A stretch of 64,000 bases of DNA from Cellulomonas sp. Y8 (GTDB taxonomy: Bacteria; Actinomycetota; Actinomycetes; Actinomycetales; Cellulomonadaceae): the NCBI RefSeq assembly GCF_008033115.1, contig NZ_CP041203.1, forward strand, positions 3,472,001 to 3,536,000. Direction: 5' to 3'. Positions 43,797 through 53,263 of the stretch are shown one piece after another; positions within the stretch are counted from its first letter, which is position 1, and every line of letters starts with the position of its first letter. The position numbers and the translations under genes were made by a program. A model generated the notes under the pieces. The model saw nothing but the letters and a program-made list of their open reading frames with translations. It made no database searches and had not been told where the DNA came from.

Positions 43797-45673
43797 CGGT
43801 CGCCCTCCCCGGGGGCCGGGGCGGTGCCGGACACGCCGGCGGTGGTGACGAGGGCGGACTCGGCGGCGCCGAGACGGGCGACGGCGGCGCCGGCGCTCGG
43901 GGCTCGGCCCGGGTCGCCGGCGGGACGGTCGGCGTCCGCCCGGTCCGCACCCGCATCGTGCGCGTCCGCCTCGTCCGCGTCCGCCCGGTCGGTGGCGGGC
44001 AGGGGCGCGGACCGCACCGTGACCACCTCGTCGGCGAGCGCGATCAGCGACGGCCGGTGCGCGACCAGCAGCACGGTGCGCCCGGCGGCCCTCAGCGCCC
44101 CCACGGTCGCCAGCACGACGCGCTCGCCGGCGGCGTCGAGGTGCGCGGTGGGCTCGTCGAGGACGACCAGCGGCGCGTCCGACAGCAGGGCCCGGGTCAG
44201 GGCGACACGCTGGCGCTGGCCGACGCTGAGCCCGGCCCCGCCGCGTCCGAGGTCGGTGTCCCAGCCGTCGGGCAGGTCCGCGACGACCGCGTCCAGCCCG
44301 GTGAGGGCGGCGGCCTCGTCGCGACGGGCGCGGGCGGCGGGGTCGAGCCCGGCGTCCTCGGCGCCCGACACGAGCCGGCCGACCGACGCCGGGTCGAGCA
44401 CGGGCCGCTGCGGCAGCCAGGCGACCTGCGGCCAGTACGTGCTGGGGTCGACGTCGGCGAGCGGCACGACGCGGCCGTCGGCGCCGACGAGCTCGACGGC
44501 GCCGGCGTCCGGCCGGAGCAGGCCGAGGAGCACGTCGACGGTGGTGGACTTGCCCGCGCCGCTCGGGCCGGTGACGGCGACGGTGCGGCCGGGTGCGAGC
44601 TCGAGGTCCAGGCCGGCGGGCGCGAGCAGGTCGCGGCCCGGGGCGCGGACGGTGACGCCGCGCAGCCGGACGGTCGCGCCGCGCAGGTCGGGGGCGGGGG
44701 TGGTGCCCGCTGCGGGGACCGGGGTCTCGAGGACCCGGAACACCTGGTCGGCTGCGGCGACGCCGTCGGTGGACGCGTGGAACTGCGCGCCGACCTGGCG
44801 CAGGGGGAGGTACACCTCGGGGGCGAGCACCAGCACGGCGAGCCCGGTCGTCAGGTCGAGGTGGCCGTAGACCAGCCGCAGGCCGATGCCGACGGCGACC
44901 AGGGCGACGGCGAGGGTGGTGAGGAGCTCCAGCACCATGCCGGACAGGAAGGCGACCCGGAGCGTGCCCATCGTGGCGCGCCGGTGGGCGTCGCCGAGCG
45001 CCTGCACCCGCTTCGCCGGGCCGCGCTCGCGGCCGAACGCGCGGAGCGTCGTCAGCCCGGCGACGAGGTCGAGCACCTGGGAGCCGAGGCGCTGCATGAC
45101 CCGGAGGCTGCGCTCGGAGCGGCCCTGGGTCAGGTGCCCGATGAGGACCATGAAGATCGGCACCAGCGGGATCGTCCCCGCGGCGATGGCGGCGGACACC
45201 CAGTCGAGGTCGAGGATCACGACCAGGACCGCGGGGGTGACGGTGGCCGACAGCACGAGCTGCGGCAGGTACTTCACGAAGTAGGGCTCGAGGGCGTCGA
45301 GCCCGCGGGTCGCCAGCGTGACGACCCGCGCGCCCTCGCCCTCGGCCAGCCAGCGCGGGCCGAGGGCGGCGGCGCGGGCGACGACCTGCTCGCGCAGCTC
45401 GGCGACCGCGCGGGTCGCCGCCCGGTGCGCGTACCGCTCCTGCAGGCCGACGGCGAGGGCCCGCGCCGCGACGACGGCGGCCAGCCACCCGACCCGCGGG
45501 AGCAGGTCGGGCAGCGTGGCCCCGTCGTGCGCGGCGGCGGCGAGCACCTGCGCGAGCAGGATCGCCTGGGCGATCACCAGGCCGGCCGTGACCAGCCCGA
45601 GGGCGACGGTCAGGGCCAGGTAACCCCGGGCGGCGCGGGCGTACCGGAGCAGGCGCGGGTCGAGCGGCTTCAC
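43793..45673 (-). CDS. cydD: ABC transporter CydD (cytochrome bd assembly)
   Basis: The 626-residue half-transporter has a membrane domain (about 20-300) followed by an ATPase domain with Walker A GPSGAGKST, signature LSVGQRQRVALTRALL, Walker B LVVLDEPTAHLD and LLVAHRPSLI. CydD pairs with CydC to export thiols or haem-related reductants. The C-terminal ~55 residues are an Asp/Ala-rich extension. The GTG follows the cydB stop by 15 bases, and its stop overlaps the cydC start. Confidence 0.9.
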   Translation of the reverse strand: MKPLDPRLLRYARAARGYLALTVALGLVTAGLVIAQAILLAQVLAAAAHDGATLPDLLPRVGWLAAVVAARALAVGLQERYAHRAATRAVAELREQVVARAAALGPRWLAEGEGARVVTLATRGLDALEPYFVKYLPQLVLSATVTPAVLVVILDLDWVSAAIAAGTIPLVPIFMVLIGHLTQGRSERSLRVMQRLGSQVLDLVAGLTTLRAFGRERGPAKRVQALGDAHRRATMGTLRVAFLSGMVLELLTTLAVALVAVGIGLRLVYGHLDLTTGLAVLVLAPEVYLPLRQVGAQFHASTDGVAAADQVFRVLETPVPAAGTTPAPDLRGATVRLRGVTVRAPGRDLLAPAGLDLELAPGRTVAVTGPSGAGKSTTVDVLLGLLRPDAGAVELVGADGRVVPLADVDPSTYWPQVAWLPQRPVLDPASVGRLVSGAEDAGLDPAARARRDEAAALTGLDAVVADLPDGWDTDLGRGGAGLSVGQRQRVALTRALLSDAPLVVLDEPTAHLDAAGERVVLATVGALRAAGRTVLLVAHRPSLIALADEVVTVRSAPLPATDRADADEADAHDAGADRADADRPAGDPGRAPSAGAAVARLGAAESALVTTAGVSGTAPAPGEGDR

Positions 45674-45688
45674 GCGGTCGATCGTCCC

Positions 45689-46771
45689 TCAGGCGCGGGT
45701 CGAGCCGTCGGGGGAGGTGCCCCCGTGGGCCGTGGACGCGCCGGTCGTCGGCAGCACCGCGGCGAACGTCAGCCCGGTGTGCTCCGGGATGTGCTCGGCC
45801 GAGATGCGCTTGCGGAACACCCAGTACGTCCAGCCCTGGTAGAGCAGGACCACCGGCGTGAGGATCACGGCCACCCAGGTCATGATCGTCAGCGTGTAGT
45901 CCGTCGAGGACGCGTTCCGGATGGTCAGCGAGTTCTCCGGGTCGAACGCCGGCATGACGTCCGGGTACATCGAGCCGAAGATCAGCACGACGGCCGCGAC
46001 GATGACCACGGACGACCACACGAACGCCCAGCCCTCGCGGCGCGCGCGGGTGGTGACGACCACCGCGAGCAGCCCGACGGCGGCGAGCGCCACCGCGGCC
46101 CAGGTCCAGGTGACCGAGTAGGCGAGCTGCGCCCACACGGCCCACGCCGCGGCGACCACGAGCGTGATCGGCGCCAGCCGGGCGGCGAGGACGCCGGAGC
46201 GCTCGCGCATGTCGCCCGAGGTCTTGAGCGCCAGGAAGATCGCGCCGTGCGTGACGAACAGCAGGGCCGTCACCGCGCCGCCCAGGAGGGCGAACGGGTT
46301 GAGCAGCGCCCAGAAGCCGCCGACGTACTGGTGGTTCGCGTCGAGCTCGACGCCGCGCACCAGGTTGGCGAACGCCACGCCCCAGAGGATGCCGGGGATG
46401 TACGAGCCGAGCATGATGCCGCGGTCGGCCCAGGCGCGCCAGGTGTCGGTGTTGATCTTGCCGCGCCACTCGAACGACACGATCCGGAAGATCAGGCCGA
46501 CCAGGATGAGCAGGAGCGGCAGGTAGAAGCCGGAGAACAGGGTCGCGTACCACTCCGGGAACGCGGCGAAGGTCGCGCCGCCAGCGGTGATGAGCCACAC
46601 CTCGTTGCCGTCCCAGACGGGGCCGATGGTGTTGATCATGACCCGGCGGTCCTTGTCCTTGCGGCCGAGGAACGGCAGCAGCATGCCGACGCCGAAGTCG
46701 AAGCCCTCGAGCACGAGGTAGCCGGTCCACAGGACCGCGATGAGCACGAACCAGATGAGCGGGAGATCCAT
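45689..46771 (-). CDS. cydB: Cytochrome bd ubiquinol/menaquinol oxidase subunit II
   Basis: CydB is the membrane partner of CydA in the high-affinity terminal oxidase. The 360-residue protein shows the family start WFVLIAVLWTGYLVLEGFDF, the motif GPVWDGNEVWLITAGGATFA and about nine helices, ending YQGWTYWVFRKRI. The strong site GAGGAGG precedes its ATG by five bases, 12 bp after cydA. The last ~30 residues are a soluble tail. Confidence 0.95.
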   Translation of the reverse strand: MDLPLIWFVLIAVLWTGYLVLEGFDFGVGMLLPFLGRKDKDRRVMINTIGPVWDGNEVWLITAGGATFAAFPEWYATLFSGFYLPLLLILVGLIFRIVSFEWRGKINTDTWRAWADRGIMLGSYIPGILWGVAFANLVRGVELDANHQYVGGFWALLNPFALLGGAVTALLFVTHGAIFLALKTSGDMRERSGVLAARLAPITLVVAAAWAVWAQLAYSVTWTWAAVALAAVGLLAVVVTTRARREGWAFVWSSVVIVAAVVLIFGSMYPDVMPAFDPENSLTIRNASSTDYTLTIMTWVAVILTPVVLLYQGWTYWVFRKRISAEHIPEHTGLTFAAVLPTTGASTAHGGTSPDGSTRA

Positions 46772-46783
46772 GGCCGCCTCCTC

Positions 46784-48268
46784 TCAGTACGCGAACGACA
46801 GCGGGCGCTCGGCCGCGTCGGGGTCGCTCGGGTCGGGCTGGTTGTCGGGGTTGTCTGTGCTGTAGTCCTTCTCGGTGTCCGCGACGCCCTCGACGGCGTA
46901 CCGCTTCATCAGGCGGAACCAGAACACCGCCAGCACGCCGTAGACGAGCGTGAACGCGACCATCGAGATGACCACGGTGGTCGGGCTGACCACCTCGGAG
47001 ACGCCGCGCTCGGTGAGCAGCCAGACGCCGTCCACGCCCCCCGGCGCCGGGTAGACCACCCAGGGCTGGCGGCCCATCTCGGTGAAGATCCAGCCGAACG
47101 ACGAGGCCAGGAACGGGGTCGGGATCGCCCAGATCGCGATGCGGGCGAGCCACTTGTTGTCCGAGACCCGGCCCTTGCGGGTGAACCACAGCGCGGCGAG
47201 CGCGAGCGCCACGGAGCCGGCGGCCAGGCCGATCATGAGGCGGAACGCCCAGTAGGTGACGGTGAGGTCGGGGATGTAGTTGACGCCCTCGCCGTACTGC
47301 TCCTCGTAGCGCTCCTGCAGGTCGTTGACACCCTCGATGCGCGACGAGAAGTCGTTGTTCGCGAGGAAGGAGGTCAGGCCCGGGATGCTGATGAGGTGCG
47401 CGACGCCGTCGCAGTTGTTGGTGAGGTCGCCGATCGCGAGGATCGAGAAGGCCGCGCCGTCCTCGGTCTCGCAGAGCGCCTCCGCGGCGGCCATCTTGGT
47501 GGGCTGCTGCTCGAACATGAGCTGACCCTGAGCGTGGCCGGTGATGCCGAGGCCGACGCCCGAGATGAGCATGGTGAACACGCCGAGCATGACGGCGGGG
47601 CGGTAGACCGTGCGGGCCTTCTCGCTGTCGCCGTTGCGCACGAGCCGGACCATCCACCAGGCGGCGATGCCCGCGACGAAGGTGCCGGCGGTGAGGAACG
47701 CGGCGGTGACGGTGTGGGGGAACGCCGCCAGCAGCGTGCTGTTGGTGAGCACCGCGACGACGTCGGTCATCTCGGCGCGGCCGGTCTCGGTGTTGAACGT
47801 CGTGCCGACCGGGTGCTGCATCCACGAGTTCGCGGCGAGGATGAAGTAGGCGGAGAGGTTGGTCGCGATCGCGACCGCCCAGATCGACGCCAGGTGGATC
47901 TTCTTGGGGAGCTTGTCCCAGCCGAAGATCCACAGGCCGAGGAACGTCGACTCCACGAAGAAGGCGGCGAGGGCCTCCATGGCGAGCGGGGCGCCGAAGA
48001 CGTCGCCGACGAACCGGGAGTACTCGGACCAGTTCATGCCGAACTGGAACTCCTGCACGATGCCCGTGGCCACGCCGATCGCGAAGTTGATCAGCATGAG
48101 CTTGCCGAAGAACTTGGTGAGGCGGAGCCAGGTCTCGTTGCCGGTGCGGACCCAGATGGTCTGCATGATCGCGACGAGCGGGGTGAGGCCGATCGTCAGC
48201 GGGACGAAGATGAAGTGGTAGACGGTGGTGACACCGAACTGCCAGCGTGCCAGGTCGAGGGCTTCCAC
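46784..48268 (-). CDS. cydA: Cytochrome bd oxidase subunit I
   Basis: CydA holds haems b558, b595 and d and oxidises quinol while reducing O2 to water without pumping protons. The 494-residue protein has ARWQFGVTTVYHFIFVPLT, with the first-helix haem histidine (H18), the GHAQGQLMFEQQPTKMAAAE block that begins the quinol-binding Q loop, and GRQPW near the end of that loop. The Q loop is of the short form. The GTG lies 440 bp from the RNase E gene; a CRP/Rex-like palindrome lies upstream at 48404-48421. Confidence 0.95.
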   Translation of the reverse strand: MEALDLARWQFGVTTVYHFIFVPLTIGLTPLVAIMQTIWVRTGNETWLRLTKFFGKLMLINFAIGVATGIVQEFQFGMNWSEYSRFVGDVFGAPLAMEALAAFFVESTFLGLWIFGWDKLPKKIHLASIWAVAIATNLSAYFILAANSWMQHPVGTTFNTETGRAEMTDVVAVLTNSTLLAAFPHTVTAAFLTAGTFVAGIAAWWMVRLVRNGDSEKARTVYRPAVMLGVFTMLISGVGLGITGHAQGQLMFEQQPTKMAAAEALCETEDGAAFSILAIGDLTNNCDGVAHLISIPGLTSFLANNDFSSRIEGVNDLQERYEEQYGEGVNYIPDLTVTYWAFRLMIGLAAGSVALALAALWFTRKGRVSDNKWLARIAIWAIPTPFLASSFGWIFTEMGRQPWVVYPAPGGVDGVWLLTERGVSEVVSPTTVVISMVAFTLVYGVLAVFWFRLMKRYAVEGVADTEKDYSTDNPDNQPDPSDPDAAERPLSFAY

Positions 48269-48403
48269 GGGGGTGTCCGTCCAGGTGCTGAGGCGAGTGG
48301 TGGGGGGCCGAACGGCCCAGGTCGCGGCCGTTCGTCGACGGTATTGCGCCCCGATTCACAAGCGTAGGACAAAGGTCCCGTGATCTGACGCGATGTCGTC
48401 TCG

Positions 48404-48421
48404 TTGTGACTGGTTTCACGA
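48404..48421. promoter_or_regulatory. CRP- or Rex-like palindrome upstream of cydA
   Basis: TGTGA (48405-48409), six bases, then TCACG (48416-48420) matches TGTGA-N6-TCACA at nine of ten positions. This form fits both actinobacterial CRP/GlxR sites and Rex (redox) operators. A second half site (TCACA, 48356-48360) is nearer cydA. Rex and CRP are known regulators of cydAB in Streptomyces and mycobacteria. Which one acts here, and whether RNase E is also affected, is open. Confidence 0.5.
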
Positions 48422-48715
48422 GCGTGACCTACCGCACGTCCCGCGGACCTCTGTGCGATACTGGCTCCGGTCTCCCGGGATCCACACACCCCGGGCGCCA
48501 CCGTGCTCGCCGCACCAGCGCATCGCGCTGCCAGGCGCCGCCGGCCGGCCGACCCCGACCCAGGGGATCGCGCGGCCAGGCAGGCGATGGCGCCGAACGC
48601 CCGTGCAGCGGCCGACACCGACGACTTCCGTCGCCGCGGATCCGCGAGCGACGACCGACGGCCCGAGGGCGCCGAGCGTGTGGCCGGCGTACCCGGGCGT
48701 GCAGGAGCACCGCGC

Positions 48716-51700
48716 GTGACGCTCGACAACACCTCGGACAGCACCACCACCGCAGCGCAGACGGGTGGTGACGCGCCGGCCGAGTCCGCCGCGCCCGCCC
48801 GCAAGCGCACCACCCGGACCCGCGCCACGCGGGCCACCAAGGCCGCGGAGCCCGCGGCCGACACGCTGGACTTCACGGTCGGCGACGGCGCGGAGGCCGC
48901 CGCACCCGCGGAGGAGGCGCCCGCCAAGCCGGTGCGCCGCCGGGCACCGCGCAAGACCGCCGCGCAGAAGGCGGCCGAGGCCGCCGCCGCGGAGGACGCC
49001 GGTGCGCCTGCCGCCGACGCCGCGTCCGCCGAGGTCGAGGCCGGCGCCGAGGTCGCGCCGGCTGCCCCCGCTGAGGGCACCCCCGCCGCGCCCGCCGCCG
49101 AGGAGGCGCCCGCCGCCCCGAAGCGCCGCCGCGCGACCCGCAAGGCCGCCGCCCCCGCCGAGCCGCCGGTCGCCGACACCGACGCCGCGCCCGCCACGGT
49201 CGCCGCCGCGGAGGCCCCCGCCGAGCCGGCCGCCGCCGAGGCCCCCGCCGCCCCCGAGGCCTCCGCCGCCCCCGCCCGGCGGTCGCGCCGCGCCACCCGC
49301 CCCGCCGGGGCCGGCGCCGCCGCGTCGTCCGCCGCGCCCGCGCCGGAGCCGGCCGCCGCGGCCGCCCCGGAGCCGGTCGCCGCGCCCGTCGTCGAGGTGC
49401 CCGCCGCCCCGGCGCCCGAGGCCGTCGAGGACGCGGACGAGGACGCCGTCATCGAGCAGCCCGAGGACGAGCAGGTCGCCGAGGCCGTCGAGCAGGCCGA
49501 GGAGACCTCGGCCGCCGCGCCGGAGAGCCGCCTGGACGTGCTCGCCGAGCTCGGCCGCAGCCAGTCCGCCGGCGAGCGCGAGCCGGCCCGCCGGTCCCGT
49601 GGTCGTCGGTCGGGCTCCCGCAAGGCCGGGGCGCCGGACGCCGCCGCGTCGGAGGCCGCCGAGCAGCAGGACGCCGCCGAGCAGCAGGACGCCGCCGAGC
49701 AGCCCGCGGCCGAGAAGCCCGCCGCCGACAAGCCCGTCGAGAAGCCCGCCGCGAAGCAGCCCGCCGGCCAGAAGGCGGACCAGGACCGCGCCGCCTCGGC
49801 GCGCCTCGCCACGACCGCGCTGCTGTTCCAGGCGCCCGAGGCCCCGCGCCGCCGGCGCCGCGCCCAGGCCCCGTCCGGCTCGCCCGAGGCGATCTCCGCC
49901 GCGGCGCAGGCGGACCTCGAGGCCGCGCAGGCCGCCGAGGCCGCCGCTGCGGAGGCCGAGGCGTCGCAGGACACGCCCGCCGAGGAGCAGGCGGCGCCGT
50001 CGCGCCGTCGCGGCCGCCGTGGCCGCTCGCGCGCCGAGCGCGCCGACGTCCCCGCCGAGGAGACCGCCGACGCCCTCGAGGCGGAGGACGCCGCCGCCGC
50101 CGACGAGGCCGACGAGGACGCCGAGGAGGCCGCCGCGGAGCGCGCCGAGGACGAGGGCGACGAGAACGCCCCGCGCCGCCGCCGTCGCCGGGGCGGCCGA
50201 GGCCGTCGCTCGCGCGGGGGCTCCGACGCCGAGCAGGGCGAGGACGACGCCGAGCAGCCGTCCGACGAGGGCGACGAGCAGGCCGAGGACGCCGAGGACC
50301 GCGAGGACGAGGCCGACGAGCAGGGCGAGGGCGACGAGCAGGGCGGCAGCAGCCGCCGCCGTCGTCGGCGTCGCCGCTCGGGCCGCGGGGGCGGGGACGA
50401 CGCGGGCGAGCAGCCGCAGCAGTCGTCGCGCCGGTCGTCGTCGCGCGGCGGGGACGAGGTCACCGCGCTGCGCGGGTCGACCCGCCTGGAGGCCAAGCGC
50501 CAGCGCCGCCGCGAGGGCCGCGACGCGGGCCGTCGCCGCCAGATCATCACCGAGGCCGAGTTCCTGGCCCGCCGCGAGTCGGTCGAGCGGTCGATGGTCG
50601 TGCGCGAGGCGCACGGCAAGACCCAGATCGCGGTGCTCGAGGACGGCGTGCTCGTCGAGCACTACGTGTCCCGGCAGGCGCAGGTCTCGATGGCCGGCAA
50701 CGTCTACCTCGGCCGCGTGCAGAACGTGCTGCCGAGCATGGAGGCGGCGTTCGTCGACGTGGGCAAGGGCCGCAACGCCGTGCTGTACGCCGGCGAGGTC
50801 AACTGGGACGCCGCGGGTCTCGAGGGCGGCCAGCCGCGCCGCATCGAGCAGGCGCTCAAGTCCGGCGACTCCGTGCTGGTCCAGGTCACCAAGGACCCGA
50901 TCGGCCACAAGGGCGCCCGCCTGACGTCGCAGATCACCCTGGCCGGCCGGTACCTCGTGTACGTGCCCGGCGGCGGCATGACCGGCATCAGCCGCAAGCT
51001 GCCCGAGCCCGAGCGCGCCCGGCTGAAGAAGATCCTGCGCGAGGTCGTCCCCGACTCGGCCGGCGTCATCGTGCGCACGGCCGCCGAGGGGGCGTCCGAG
51101 GAGGAGCTGCGCGCCGACATCGCCCGCCTGCAGTCGCAGTGGGAGGCCATCGAGAAGAAGTCGAAGACCGCGAACGCGCCGGCGCTGCTCCAGGGCGAGC
51201 CGGACCTGGCGATCCGCGTGGTCCGCGACATCTTCAACGACGACTTCTCGTCCCTGGTCGTCCAGGGCGACGAGGCGTGGTCGACGATCTCCGGCTACAT
51301 CGGCGAGCTGGCCCCGGACCTGGCCGAGAAGGTGTCGAAGTACACCGGCACCGGCGACGTGTTCGCGGACCACCGCGTGGACGAGCAGCTGGCCAAGGGC
51401 ATGGACCGCAAGGTCTGGCTGCCGTCCGGCGGCTCGCTGGTCATCGACCGCACCGAGGCCATGACGGTCGTCGACGTCAACACCGGCAAGTTCACCGGCG
51501 CGGGCGGCACCCTCGAGGAGACCGTCACCCGGAACAACCTGGAGGCCGCGGAGGAGATCGTCCGCCAGCTCCGGCTCCGGGACATCGGCGGCATCATCGT
51601 CATCGACTTCATCGACATGGTGCTCGAGTCGAACCGCGACCTGGTGCTGCGCCGCCTCGTCGAGTGCCTGGGCCGGGACCGGACCAAGCACCAGGTGGCC

Positions 51701-52342
51701 GAGGTCACCTCGCTCGGCCTGGTGCAGATGACCCGCAAGCGGGTCGGCCAGGGCCTGGTCGAGGCGTTCTCCGAGACCTGCGAGCACTGCAACGGCCGCG
51801 GCTTCATCGTGCACGCCGAGCCGGTCGAGAAGCACAACCACAAGCCGGAGGCGGGCGCGCCCCAGCAGCCGGCCGAGGGCGGCGGCGAGGCCAAGAAGGC
51901 GCGTCGCAAGCGCGGCGGCAGCAAGGAGCAGGCGCCCGCGCCGGCCGCGACGCCGGCCGTCCCGGTGCTGCCGGAGGCGCGGGACGCGGTCAAGGCCACG
52001 CTCGCGACCATCGCGGCGGCCGCGGCGCACGCCCACGCGCACGACGGCGAGGAGCACGCGGCGCACGGCGACGCGGGGGAGCAGCCCGCCCCCGCCGCGC
52101 AGGCTCCGGCCGAGACGCCCGCCGAGGCCCCGGCCCCGGTCGAGGCCGCCACGGACGCGCCCGCCGAGGCGAAGCCCGCCCTCGACGTGCTCGCGGCGCT
52201 CGGCGACCTCGCCGCGCGGTCCCCGGAGCAGCCCGCCACGGCCCCGGCCGCCGGCGAGCCGCACCTCGAGCTGACGCCGGTCGACCCGGGCCTGTTCGAG
52301 CTGTCCGGCACCGAGTCCGACCCCGAGGACGACGCGTCCTGA
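48716..52342 (+). CDS. rne: Ribonuclease E/G with long disordered N-terminus
   Basis: The 1208-residue protein is the main mRNA- and rRNA-processing endonuclease. Residues 1 to about 600 are Ala/Glu/Pro- and Arg-rich and disordered, with an EQQDAA tandem repeat near 315. The conserved core follows: an S1 domain (GNVYLGRVQNVLPSMEAAFV), the catalytic motif VVDVNTGKFTG (D/N metal ligands, near 920), and the zinc-link CEHCNGRG (near 1022). A second Ala/Pro-rich tail ends it. The GTG at 48716 follows AGGAG by eight bases; frames further upstream have no such site. Tails of this kind often bind partners of a degradosome. Confidence 0.92.
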   Translation: MTLDNTSDSTTTAAQTGGDAPAESAAPARKRTTRTRATRATKAAEPAADTLDFTVGDGAEAAAPAEEAPAKPVRRRAPRKTAAQKAAEAAAAEDAGAPAADAASAEVEAGAEVAPAAPAEGTPAAPAAEEAPAAPKRRRATRKAAAPAEPPVADTDAAPATVAAAEAPAEPAAAEAPAAPEASAAPARRSRRATRPAGAGAAASSAAPAPEPAAAAAPEPVAAPVVEVPAAPAPEAVEDADEDAVIEQPEDEQVAEAVEQAEETSAAAPESRLDVLAELGRSQSAGEREPARRSRGRRSGSRKAGAPDAAASEAAEQQDAAEQQDAAEQPAAEKPAADKPVEKPAAKQPAGQKADQDRAASARLATTALLFQAPEAPRRRRRAQAPSGSPEAISAAAQADLEAAQAAEAAAAEAEASQDTPAEEQAAPSRRRGRRGRSRAERADVPAEETADALEAEDAAAADEADEDAEEAAAERAEDEGDENAPRRRRRRGGRGRRSRGGSDAEQGEDDAEQPSDEGDEQAEDAEDREDEADEQGEGDEQGGSSRRRRRRRRSGRGGGDDAGEQPQQSSRRSSSRGGDEVTALRGSTRLEAKRQRRREGRDAGRRRQIITEAEFLARRESVERSMVVREAHGKTQIAVLEDGVLVEHYVSRQAQVSMAGNVYLGRVQNVLPSMEAAFVDVGKGRNAVLYAGEVNWDAAGLEGGQPRRIEQALKSGDSVLVQVTKDPIGHKGARLTSQITLAGRYLVYVPGGGMTGISRKLPEPERARLKKILREVVPDSAGVIVRTAAEGASEEELRADIARLQSQWEAIEKKSKTANAPALLQGEPDLAIRVVRDIFNDDFSSLVVQGDEAWSTISGYIGELAPDLAEKVSKYTGTGDVFADHRVDEQLAKGMDRKVWLPSGGSLVIDRTEAMTVVDVNTGKFTGAGGTLEETVTRNNLEAAEEIVRQLRLRDIGGIIVIDFIDMVLESNRDLVLRRLVECLGRDRTKHQVAEVTSLGLVQMTRKRVGQGLVEAFSETCEHCNGRGFIVHAEPVEKHNHKPEAGAPQQPAEGGGEAKKARRKRGGSKEQAPAPAATPAVPVLPEARDAVKATLATIAAAAAHAHAHDGEEHAAHGDAGEQPAPAAQAPAETPAEAPAPVEAATDAPAEAKPALDVLAALGDLAARSPEQPATAPAAGEPHLELTPVDPGLFELSGTESDPEDDAS

Positions 52343-52390
52343 CCGCTCCGGCGGCCCCGCGCCCACCGCGCGGGGTCGCAGGGAGGCGGT

Positions 52391-52419
52391 TTGACCCTCT
52401 CGGAGGGTCTGCGTATCCT
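52391..52419 (+). promoter_or_regulatory. rplU-rpmA promoter
   Basis: TTGACC (52391-52396) and TATCCT (52414-52419) are exactly 17 bp apart, the best housekeeping promoter in the window. It leaves a leader of about 170 nt before rplU, with a small hairpin around 52453-52468. Confidence 0.7.
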
Positions 52420-52596
52420 TGAACGTCGGTGCGCTCTGATGGTGAGCCCGGTTGACCCCGGGTCGCTGCGCAGAGGCACCGTTCGTGCGTGACGCCCCAG
52501 CGGCGCCGACCTCCCGAGCTCCGCGGCCACCGCGGTGGCGCGCCGGGACCGGCAGCAGGGCGGGGCGCCCCTGAACCTGAAGTTCGACGAGCAGAG

Positions 52597-52917
52597 ATGA
52601 GCAGCAACGTGGTGTACGCGATCGTGAAGGCCGGCGGCCGCCAGGAGAAGGTCGCCGTCGGCGACGTCGTCGTCGTCGACCGGCTCGCGGCCGCGGCCGG
52701 CGAGACCGTCGAGCTGCCCGCGCTCCTCCTCGTCGACGGCACCGCCGTGACGTCGGACGCCGCGGCGCTCGCCAAGATCAAGGTCACCGCGGAGGTCGTC
52801 CGGGACGAGAAGGGCCCGAAGATCGACATCCTGCGGTACAAGAACAAGACCGGCTACCGCCGCCGCCAGGGCCACCGTCAGGCGCTCACCCGCCTCAAGG
52901 TCACCGGCATCAAGTGA
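52597..52917 (+). CDS. rplU: 50S ribosomal protein L21
   Basis: L21 binds 23S rRNA in the large subunit. The 106-residue protein has the normal start [19 protein letters not shown] and the C-terminal motif [20 protein letters not shown]. The ATG at 52597 adds five residues to the common start; a GTG at 52609 or 52612 is the alternative. No strong ribosome site separates them. It leads the rplU-rpmA-obgE unit, conserved in bacteria. Confidence 0.93.
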   Translation: MSSNVVYAIVKAGGRQEKVAVGDVVVVDRLAAAAGETVELPALLLVDGTAVTSDAAALAKIKVTAEVVRDEKGPKIDILRYKNKTGYRRRQGHRQALTRLKVTGIK

Positions 52918-52980
52918 CCTCGCGGGCCTGCCGGCCCGTGACTCCTCCCGTAGACAGCACCGCAGGAAAGCAGGCCTGAG

Positions 52981-53235
52981 ATGGCACACAAGAAGGGCGC
53001 GAGCTCCTCGCGCAACGGTCGTGACTCCAACGCCCAGCGTCTCGGCGTCAAGCGCTTCGGCGGCCAGGTCGTCAACGCCGGCGAGATCATCGTCCGCCAG
53101 CGCGGCACGCACTTCCACCCCGGCGTGAACGTCGGCCGTGGCGGCGACGACACCCTGTTCGCGCTCGCCGCCGGTGCGGTGCAGTTCGGCACCCGTCGTG
53201 GCCGCAAGGTCATCGACATCGTGACGGCGGGCTGA
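52981..53235 (+). CDS. rpmA: 50S ribosomal protein L27
   Basis: L27 reaches the peptidyl transferase centre with its N-terminus. The 84-residue protein starts [20 protein letters not shown] and contains [20 protein letters not shown], both classic. No N-terminal propeptide is present, so no Prp protease is needed. The ATG follows AGGAAAG. The 13-bp hairpin downstream may limit read-through to obgE. Confidence 0.97.
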   Translation: MAHKKGASSSRNGRDSNAQRLGVKRFGGQVVNAGEIIVRQRGTHFHPGVNVGRGGDDTLFALAAGAVQFGTRRGRKVIDIVTAG

Positions 53236-53263
53236 CACCGCCGCACCCCAGCACGCTGGCCGG

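Noticed and set aside
43958..48367. A plus-strand frame of about 1470 codons across cydA-cydD
   Set aside because: It lies antisense to well-defined cyd genes and reads as low-complexity Glu/Gly/Arg text.
48503..48715. RNase E/G start far upstream at 48503
   Set aside because: There is no ribosome site there and the extra 71 residues are Arg-rich shadow-like text; GTG 48716 has AGGAG at a good distance.
49659..49705. EQQDAA direct repeat in RNase E as an assembly duplication
   Set aside because: The copies are short and in frame within a disordered, repeat-prone region, so natural slippage is sufficient.
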